DNA of 64,000 bases from Rossellomorea aquimaris. Its GTDB lineage: Bacteria > Bacillota > Bacilli > Bacillales > Bacillaceae_B. A model generated the notes under the pieces. It was not told the DNA's origin. It ran no database searches and saw nothing but the letters and a program-made list of their open reading frames with translations. Positions 57,983 to 64,000 of this stretch are shown in pieces. The stretch is taken from the NCBI RefSeq assembly GCF_001877785.1, contig NZ_MINN01000074.1:620001-684000 (forward strand), in the 5' to 3' direction. Each line of letters opens with the position of its first letter. The first letter of the stretch is position 1. The position numbers and the translations under genes were made by a program.

Positions 57983-58104
57983 CTGTCCAGTTGCAGGGCT
58001 TAGAGGCACATGACATAAGTCAAACCGACCAAGAAGGCAAAGGACGCCTTCGTGGCCGATTCGTCTTATGCCACACGCCTCTGAGCGAAGCCCTTCCGCT
58101 TTTC
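57983..58104. repeat. inner hairpin unit 2
   Basis: Identical to unit 1 over 122 bases except one C-to-T change (GTCCAGTTGC against GTCCAGCTGC), showing a recent tandem duplication. Confidence 0.9.
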
Positions 58105-58206
58105 TTATAAGTTACTCTTCCCGCAGGAGTCTGCGTCTTGCACTCCAATCAACCGCTGGAAGGGTTCGAAAATGTTTGATTTCTGCTAGTTCATATAAAA
58201 TGTAGA

Positions 58207-58240
58207 AATTAAAAAAGCAGCCATATTAACTGCTGCTTTT
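58207..58240 (-). terminator. intrinsic terminator after ftsY
   Basis: AAAAGCAGC pairs with GCTGCTTTT around a 10-base loop, continuing into TTTTTTAATTT on the minus strand, 10 bases after the ftsY stop. Confidence 0.85.
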
Positions 58241-58249
58241 CTATCGAAC

Positions 58250-59239
58250 TTATTCTTCTTCGTTATCCACGAGATTTGAAAATAGTCCGTAGACGTATTT
58301 TTCTGCGTCGAATGGCTGGAGGTCATCCATTTTTTCTCCGAGACCGACGTATTTAACAGGTACATTCAGTTCATTGCGGATGGCAAGGACGATTCCGCCT
58401 TTGGCTGTTCCATCAAGCTTTGTCAGGACGATCCCGGAGACGTCTGTGGCCTCCTTGAATGTCTTTGCCTGGATCATGGCATTCTGTCCGGTCGTTGCAT
58501 CGAGGACGAGCAGGACTTCATGAGGAGCGCCCGGGACTTCCCTTTCAATGACACGTTTCACTTTTTCAAGTTCTTTCATCAAGTTAACCTTGTTTTGCAG
58601 GCGACCGGCCGTATCACAGATCAGTACATCCGCTTTTTTGGCCTTGGCCGATTGAACAGCATCGAACATGACCGCTGCGGGGTCGCTTCCGGCAGCCTGC
58701 TTAATGACAGGAACCCCGACCCTTTCTCCCCAGACTTCCAGCTGTTCGATCGCACCTGCACGGAAGGTATCCCCGGCAGCCAGTACAACATTCTTTCCTT
58801 CTTCCTTGAGCATATGTGCCATTTTTCCGATCGTTGTGGTTTTACCCACACCATTCACTCCGACAAATAAAATGACAGTCAGCTCATTTTCCTGGATATT
58901 AAGTGTACTGTCATCATCATTATCACCCTGATAGATTTCGACCAGCTTCTCCGAAATCACCGGTTGAATCTCTTCAGTATCCTGGATGTTGCGCCGCTTC
59001 ACTTCCATTTTCAATTCATCGACAAGTTCCATCACAGTGTCAAATCCGACATCCGCACCAATCAAAATTTCTTCAAGCTCTTCAAAGAAATCTTCATCCA
59101 CTTTCCGGTAACGAGCAACGAGATCATTCACTTTGGAAGTGAAGTTATTACGGGTTTTACTTAAGCCGTCTTTGAATTTTTCAGTTGCATTATCACTTGA
59201 TTGCGTAAATTTATCCTTTAATTTTTTGAAAAAGCTCAT
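58250..59239 (-). CDS. ftsY: signal recognition particle receptor FtsY
   Basis: Membrane-associated SRP receptor GTPase. 329 residues from ATG 59237-59239 (GGGGTG upstream; a GTG nine bases earlier is less likely). Basic amphipathic N-terminus [11 protein letters not shown] domain, then G domain with [46 protein letters not shown] and [11 protein letters not shown]. No long acidic A domain, as usual in Bacillus. Eighteen bases after smc. Confidence 0.98.
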   Translation of the reverse strand: MSFFKKLKDKFTQSSDNATEKFKDGLSKTRNNFTSKVNDLVARYRKVDEDFFEELEEILIGADVGFDTVMELVDELKMEVKRRNIQDTEEIQPVISEKLVEIYQGDNDDDSTLNIQENELTVILFVGVNGVGKTTTIGKMAHMLKEEGKNVVLAAGDTFRAGAIEQLEVWGERVGVPVIKQAAGSDPAAVMFDAVQSAKAKKADVLICDTAGRLQNKVNLMKELEKVKRVIEREVPGAPHEVLLVLDATTGQNAMIQAKTFKEATDVSGIVLTKLDGTAKGGIVLAIRNELNVPVKYVGLGEKMDDLQPFDAEKYVYGLFSNLVDNEEE

Positions 59240-59256
59240 CTTTAACACCCCGCCTA

Positions 59257-62200
59257 TTAAGTTTCTAGTAATTCATGTGTCTCCTGCAGCCTTACCGATA
59301 CAAGCTTGGATACACCGGATTCCTGCATTGTAACCCCATATAACACATGTGCCTCTTCCATTGTTCCCTTTCGGTGGGTAATGACGATAAATTGAGTGTC
59401 GTCACTGAATTTCTTCAGATAATGGCTGAACCGCTGGACATTCGCTTCATCAAGCGCTGCTTCGACTTCATCCAGAATACAAAATGGCACAGGCCGGATT
59501 TTGAGAATCGAGAACAATAGGGCAATCGCTGTCAGTGCTCTTTCCCCGCCGGACATAAGACCGAGGTTTTGAAGTTTCTTGCCCGGAGGCTGGGCGACTA
59601 TATCAACACCCGTATGAAGAAGGTCCGATGGATCCGTGAGTTTCAGCTCGGCCCGGCCGCCTCCGAAGAGTTCTCTGAAGACACCCTCAAACTCTACCTG
59701 GATCGCAGAGAAAGTTTGATCGAAACGCCTGATCATTTCTGTATCCATTTCATTTATGACCTGATACAGTGTGTCTTTCGCTTCGGTCAAATCTTCCTTC
59801 TGCTCCAATAGGAAATCATACCGCTCTTTTACCCTTTCATATTCGTCTATTGCACCGATGTTCACCGTACCAAGCTCTTCAAGAGCCAATTTGACAAGCT
59901 TTACTTTCTTGCGTGCTTCTTCCACACCGGTCGTAAGCGGATAATCTTTCTTCGCAGCCTCGAATGAGAGCATATACTCATCTCTTAAATGATCCAGGCG
60001 GTTTTCAAGCTCTACATCAAGACGGTTGATTTTAACTTCTTCATCTTTAAGCGCAGTCACAAGTCCTTTGTGCTGACGCTTCAGTTCTTTCAATTCGAGC
60101 TCTTCCGTTTCGACAACTTGCTGCAGATTCAGCCGTTCTTCACGGCGTATCGAAATAAGCCCTGACGTCTCAGCTTTTTGAACTGCACATTTTTCCGCCG
60201 CTTTGACAAGCTGTTTTTCCCCTGAAAAGTTATCCTTCATTTCTGTCTGAAGCCATTGAAGATCATCTTTTAATGCTTTGACCCTTTTTTCTGTATCAGC
60301 TGCATTCTCTGTTACGCGCTCCAGTTGACTCCTGATATTGACAAGCTGTTCATTCCGGGCTGCCAACGCTGCTTTCAGATCGCTTATCTCAGACGACAGG
60401 GCATCTTTGGACGTACGCTCTGAATTTTTCTGAAGCGTCAGATCCTCAATTTTTTCATCCAATTCTTTTATTTCTTTTTGAAGTTCATTGAGGAAATCCC
60501 TTAATTCCTTTGTTCTAGAGTCATGCTTTTCTTTGACAGATGTATAATCTTTTTGCTCGAGATCGTAAAGAGACAGTCTCTCATCCATATTTTCCTTGGA
60601 CAGTTCATTTTCCCTCAATTGAGATAAAATTTCCTGCTCCTTTAAACGCTGACGCTCGCCTGCCACTCTCATTTCTTCTAACTTCTTTTCTCTGAAGGCA
60701 CTCTCTTCTTTCAGAGATCTCACTTGAGATTGGAGCTCCTCCGTCTGGGATTCCATTACTGAAAGTCTTTCTTTCATTTCTTCAAGTTCTCCCTTTCTCG
60801 ATAGAAGGGAATTCTTCTTTTGCTTAACGGCGCCCCCGCTCATCGAGCCTCCCGGATTGACTACATCTCCTTCGAGTGTTACAAGCCTGTAGCGATATTG
60901 AACCAGTTTGGCAATTTCACTTGCACCCTTAAGATCCTTCGTGACCAGTACATTACCAAGCAAATTGGACATAATGGTCCCGTACCTCGGATCATAACGG
61001 ATAAGTCCCGACCCGACCCCGACAAACGAAGGATGCCCTTTTAACATAGCAAGCTGACTTTCAGGGACTGACTTTCCCTTGATGACATTCATAGGCAGGA
61101 ATGTTGCACGGCCGTATTGGTTTTTCTTCAAGTAACCGATGGCTCTCCTGCCGTCTTCTTCAGTGGCCGTTACGATATGCTGCATGGATGCGGACAGTGC
61201 GGTTTCCATAGCAGTTTCGTATTGCTTCGGCACCTGGATCAATTCTGCCACGGCCCCTTCAATACCTGTCAGGGCTCCATGACGTGCTTTCAAAACTTCT
61301 TTTACTCCCTGGAAAAAACCGGAGTAATCATCTTCCATCTCTTCAAGCATTTCTTTCCGTGATTTTGCCTGCTGCAAATATTGGTATGCCTGATAGAGTG
61401 TTTTCTCCTGTTTTTCGTACTTCGCTTTTACGGATTCCAGTTTCTTTTTCTCTTCTCTGAATAAATGGATATGCTCTTCTATCTTTTCTTTTTGAATCTG
61501 CAATTCCTTCGACAACTTTTTATGAGTTTCCTGCAGCTCGTCTCTCTGCTGAACATACTTTTCATTTTCTGCCTCTAACCGCCCGCTTCTGCTTGACTGC
61601 TGCTCAAGCTGCTGCTGCAGATATTGAATTTCATTTTTTGCAGAGGCTTGCTTATTCAGCTTTTCAATATAATCACTTTTAAAGGATTCTATGATTTCTT
61701 CGATGTTTTCACTGTAGTGTTTGAGCTGGCTTTGCTTCAAAGTCAGCTGTTGTTTCAAAGTACTGACTTCACTTTCAACCTCTTTATAGCTCTCCGCCAA
61801 TTCTTTTCTTTCAAGTATCAGGCGCTCCAGTTGTTCTTCCTTCTCGACAATCGATTGTTTTAATTGAGTTTCATTTGATGACGAATTTTTCTTTCGCTCG
61901 ATCAGGACCTGTTTTCTGCCTTCCAGCTTTTCTAGTTCTTCACTTGAAGATAGCAGTATCTCCTGAAGGGCAGTGATCGATTCATCCAGTGCTGCAATTT
62001 TATCGCGTGTGAGGGAAAGGCTTGCTTCCTTCTTCTGTACTTGGGAAGAAAGTGCAGCCTCATCGTTTCCATGCCTTTCGAAGTCCACACTCAATCTTTC
62101 CCATTGTTTATGTAAATCCTCGATATCATGAACGGTAAGGGCAACTTCGAATTTCTCAAGTTCCTCTTTTTTTTCCAGATAATCCTTAGCCATCGATGCC

Positions 62201-62823
62201 TGGATTTTCAGGGGTTCCACCTGTCCTTCCAACTCATGTAGGATGTCATTTACACGATTCAGGTTTTCCTGGGTTTCAAACAGCTTCGATTCAGCTTTCT
62301 TCTTTCTTGATTTATATTTCAACACACCGGCAGCTTCTTCAAAAATGGTTCTTCTTTCTTCCGGTTTACTGTTTAAAATTTCTTCCACTTTCCCCTGACT
62401 GATGATGGAAAAGGCTTCTTTTCCAAGACCGGAATCCATAAACAACTCGATGATATCCTTGAGTCTGCAAGGCTGCTTGTTCAAGAGATATTCGCTGTCA
62501 CCTGAACGGAAAACCCGTCTTGTGACGCTTACTTCACTGTAATCGATTGGAAGTGCCCCGTCCTCATTGTCAAGTACGAGTGTGACTTCCGCTATATTAA
62601 GCGCTTTTCTTGAATCACTCCCGGCAAAGATGACATCTTCCATTTTTGAACCGCGAAGGCTTTTGGCAGACTGTTCTCCCAAAACCCAGCGGATCGCGTC
62701 GATGATATTACTCTTCCCGCTTCCGTTCGGTCCGACCACCGCCGTTACACCAGGCACGAATTCTACCGATATTCTTTCTGCAAAAGACTTAAACCCCATT
62801 ACTTCCAGTTGTTTGAGGAACAT
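59257..62823 (-). CDS. smc: chromosome segregation protein SMC
   Basis: Condensin ATPase that compacts and resolves origins together with ScpA/ScpB. 1188 residues: N-terminal Walker A GPNGSGKSNIIDAIRWVLGEQSAKSLRG, coiled-coil arm (about 170-500), hinge around 510-650 with GAVAELIQVPKQYETAMETAL, second coiled coil, and the C-terminal head with signature LMSGGERALTAIALLFSIL and Walker B FCILDEVEAALDEANV. In the conserved rnc-smc-ftsY order. Confidence 0.98.
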   Translation of the reverse strand: MFLKQLEVMGFKSFAERISVEFVPGVTAVVGPNGSGKSNIIDAIRWVLGEQSAKSLRGSKMEDVIFAGSDSRKALNIAEVTLVLDNEDGALPIDYSEVSVTRRVFRSGDSEYLLNKQPCRLKDIIELFMDSGLGKEAFSIISQGKVEEILNSKPEERRTIFEEAAGVLKYKSRKKKAESKLFETQENLNRVNDILHELEGQVEPLKIQASMAKDYLEKKEELEKFEVALTVHDIEDLHKQWERLSVDFERHGNDEAALSSQVQKKEASLSLTRDKIAALDESITALQEILLSSSEELEKLEGRKQVLIERKKNSSSNETQLKQSIVEKEEQLERLILERKELAESYKEVESEVSTLKQQLTLKQSQLKHYSENIEEIIESFKSDYIEKLNKQASAKNEIQYLQQQLEQQSSRSGRLEAENEKYVQQRDELQETHKKLSKELQIQKEKIEEHIHLFREEKKKLESVKAKYEKQEKTLYQAYQYLQQAKSRKEMLEEMEDDYSGFFQGVKEVLKARHGALTGIEGAVAELIQVPKQYETAMETALSASMQHIVTATEEDGRRAIGYLKKNQYGRATFLPMNVIKGKSVPESQLAMLKGHPSFVGVGSGLIRYDPRYGTIMSNLLGNVLVTKDLKGASEIAKLVQYRYRLVTLEGDVVNPGGSMSGGAVKQKKNSLLSRKGELEEMKERLSVMESQTEELQSQVRSLKEESAFREKKLEEMRVAGERQRLKEQEILSQLRENELSKENMDERLSLYDLEQKDYTSVKEKHDSRTKELRDFLNELQKEIKELDEKIEDLTLQKNSERTSKDALSSEISDLKAALAARNEQLVNIRSQLERVTENAADTEKRVKALKDDLQWLQTEMKDNFSGEKQLVKAAEKCAVQKAETSGLISIRREERLNLQQVVETEELELKELKRQHKGLVTALKDEEVKINRLDVELENRLDHLRDEYMLSFEAAKKDYPLTTGVEEARKKVKLVKLALEELGTVNIGAIDEYERVKERYDFLLEQKEDLTEAKDTLYQVINEMDTEMIRRFDQTFSAIQVEFEGVFRELFGGGRAELKLTDPSDLLHTGVDIVAQPPGKKLQNLGLMSGGERALTAIALLFSILKIRPVPFCILDEVEAALDEANVQRFSHYLKKFSDDTQFIVITHRKGTMEEAHVLYGVTMQESGVSKLVSVRLQETHELLET

Positions 62824-62834
62824 CTTCTTTCCCC

Positions 62835-63581
62835 CTATTTAACGTCTAACTTTTGTTTTAGCTTTTCAAGCGCTTTTTGCGCAGCCTGCTGCTCCGCTTC
62901 TTTTTTTGATCGCCCTTTTCCTATCCCAAGTTCCTGGTCATTGAGACAGACCCGGGATATGAATTGACGATTATGAGCGGGACCGCTTTCTTCAAGGATC
63001 CCATATTCAATCATGCCTGCATTCCCTCTTTGTACGAATTCCTGCAATTGGCTTTTATAATCCATCACATGAGAAAAAGCACCGATATTTATTTTAGGAT
63101 AGACAACTTTTTCAAGAACGCCGACCACTGCCTCAAGACCCTGATCAAGGTATACAGCCCCGATGAATGCCTCAAAGACATCAGCCAAGAGAGCCGGTCT
63201 TTCCCTTCCGCCGGTCATTTCTTCACCCTTGCCTAAGAGGATCAAATCCCCAAAGTTCATCTCTGTTGAAAATTTCACCAATGAGGGTTCGCAAACAATG
63301 GCGGCTCTCAGTTTGGTTAATTCACCTTCCGACATCATCGGGTATTTTTTGAAAAGGAATTGGGATACGGTCAATTCCAGCACCGCATCGCCAAGGAATT
63401 CTAGGCGTTCGTTGTCTTCATAAGGTTTTCTGCGATGCTCATTCACATAGGATGAATGAGTAAATGCTTGTTTCAGAAGTTTATCATCCTGAAATCTGAT
63501 TCCGATTTCTTCCTGGAATTTTTTGAATTTCAACTCGTTTTTTTGTTTATTCATTCCTTTGTTTCTACTATGCTTTCGCAT
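62835..63581 (-). CDS. rnc: ribonuclease III
   Basis: Cuts double-stranded RNA in rRNA, SRP RNA and mRNA processing. 248 residues from ATG 63579-63581 (GGTGGAG 6 bases upstream; a GTG 12 bases earlier overlaps that site). Signature [21 protein letters not shown], catalytic Asp/Glu region [19 protein letters not shown], and a C-terminal dsRNA-binding domain ([16 protein letters not shown]...[21 protein letters not shown]). Twelve bases before smc. Confidence 0.98.
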   Translation of the reverse strand: MRKHSRNKGMNKQKNELKFKKFQEEIGIRFQDDKLLKQAFTHSSYVNEHRRKPYEDNERLEFLGDAVLELTVSQFLFKKYPMMSEGELTKLRAAIVCEPSLVKFSTEMNFGDLILLGKGEEMTGGRERPALLADVFEAFIGAVYLDQGLEAVVGVLEKVVYPKINIGAFSHVMDYKSQLQEFVQRGNAGMIEYGILEESGPAHNRQFISRVCLNDQELGIGKGRSKKEAEQQAAQKALEKLKQKLDVK

Positions 63582-63627
63582 AAAGCACTCCACCTTGCTC
63601 TATAGGTTCTCAAATATACACTTATCA

Positions 63628-63656
63628 AGTTTATGATAAATAAAACAAATAATCAA
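63628..63656 (-). promoter_or_regulatory. candidate promoter of rnc-smc-ftsY
   Basis: Minus strand TTGATT, 17-base spacer, TAAACT; both boxes match only 4 of 6. It lies between the repeat element and rnc. An inverted repeat TTATCA-N6-TGATAA overlaps the -10. Confidence 0.35.
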
Positions 63657-63698
63657 AAGTTAATTTAATTCTGATCCATGAATTCCATGCTTATACGC

Positions 63699-63942
63699 CG
63701 CTGTTGATTTCCGTGCTTTCCGTGCAAGACTTCGCTTTCCGCGGGTGACTGGTGAGACTCCTGGCATTCCACGGCAGATTCTGTCCAGTTCCGGCGTCTA
63801 GCCCCTCGAGGTCATAAGCTAAATTGACCTAAAAGGCAAAGAACGCCTTCGTGGTCGATTCGTCTTGTGCCACCCGCCTCACTTCAAAGCCATACCGCTT
63901 TTCTGATAGGAGTCTTCGTCTTGCACTCCAATCAACAGCTGG
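63699..63942. repeat. composite palindromic repeat element, copy 2
   Basis: About 244 bases, same orientation and nested layout as copy 1 but with a single inner hairpin unit (from CTGTCCAG at 63781 to about 63904). End inverted repeats GCTGTTGATT (63700-63709) and AATCAACAGC (63930-63939) are clearer than in copy 1; the left end holds an extra TTTCCGTG duplication. The 419 bases from 63582 to the window end contain no gene: only the candidate rnc promoter, this element and AT-rich flanks. Confidence 0.85.
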
Positions 63943-64000
63943 AACCGCTTCACTATTTCAATTAATCTCATAGATGGAAATTAATAGATCTAAATAAAAT

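Larger units (their letters stand above)
57650..58160. repeat. composite palindromic repeat element, copy 1
   Basis: About 510 bases, GC-richer than the surroundings, without a plausible gene. The ends are inverted copies: GTGCAAGACG near 57669-57678 against CGTCTTGCAC near 58133-58142, with GATT and AATC just outside. The outer family (TTTCCGCGGGC...GGGGTCTCACCTGTCC and CCCGCAGGAGTC) is split in the middle by tandem units of a second hairpin family (57732-58104). The same nested layout recurs at 63699-63942. Resembles intergenic repeats widespread in Bacillaceae; MITE-like, with no transposase seen. Confidence 0.85.

Noticed and set aside
57816-58016. 66-residue minus-strand reading frame in the repeat region
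   Set aside because: It consists of translated repeat units (the motif CNWTARKAEGL recurs), has no ribosome binding site and no family features.
57650-58160. Possible CRISPR array
   Set aside because: The units are 125 bp with no unique spacers between short repeats, and no cas gene is nearby.

Overview
The window is a stretch of core chromosome from a motile, low-to-medium GC Bacillota, most likely a member of the Bacillaceae close to Bacillus. The evidence is the gene order, which matches the B. subtilis proS-to-rnc arc almost gene for gene, the strong GGAGG-type ribosome binding sites, the sigma-A promoters with 17-bp spacers, and Bacillus-specific genes (codY, swrB, swrD, ylqC/D/F/G/H, ylxM, khpA). 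It is not B. subtilis: FlgE and FlgD are longer, a TIGR02530-type gene sits between flgD and flgE, and the intergenic repeats differ. The species cannot be fixed from sequence reading alone. Every real gene lies on the minus strand, so transcription runs from high to low coordinates.

In transcription order: rnc-smc-ftsY (63.6-58.25 kb: dsRNA processing, chromosome condensation, SRP receptor); a composite palindromic repeat (58.16-57.65 kb); ylxM-ffh-rpsP-khpA, then after a terminator ylqD-rimM-trmD, then rplS with its own promoter and an L19-type leader (57.5-52.9 kb: SRP and ribosome/tRNA maturation); lepB-rbgA; rnhB-ylqG-ylqH; sucC-sucD (TCA cycle, with a good candidate CcpA cre box); dprA, topA, trmFO, xerC, hslV, hslU and codY (46-37.1 kb).

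A 660-bp non-coding stretch follows codY and carries the promoter of the fla/che operon (36.5-8.9 kb), about 33 tightly packed and often overlapping genes. It runs from the rod proteins (flgB, flgC, fliE) through the MS ring and switch (fliF, fliG, fliM, fliY), the export apparatus (fliH/I/J/O/P/Q/R, flhA/B), hook assembly (fliK, flgD, TIGR02530, flgE), stator-associated genes (fliL, swrD, motE-like), flagellar number and placement GTPases (flhF, flhG) and chemotaxis (cheY/B/A/W/C/D), to sigD and swrB at the promoter-distal end. After it come rpsB-tsf, pyrH-frr, uppS-cdsA-dxr-rseP and the 5' part of proS, cut by the window edge.

No new multi-gene system was found; the coding content is conserved housekeeping and motility. 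The most unusual material is non-coding: two copies of a nested, inverted-end, hairpin-rich repeat (57.65-58.16 and 63.70-63.94 kb) that flank ftsY-smc-rnc in direct orientation. One copy contains a 125-bp unit tandemly duplicated with only one mismatch. Other points are the candidate operators at sucC, topA and flgB, the FliK-like/FlhB-like orphan pair YlqG/YlqH, and an HslV N-terminus that lacks the serine reported as nucleophile in B. subtilis.
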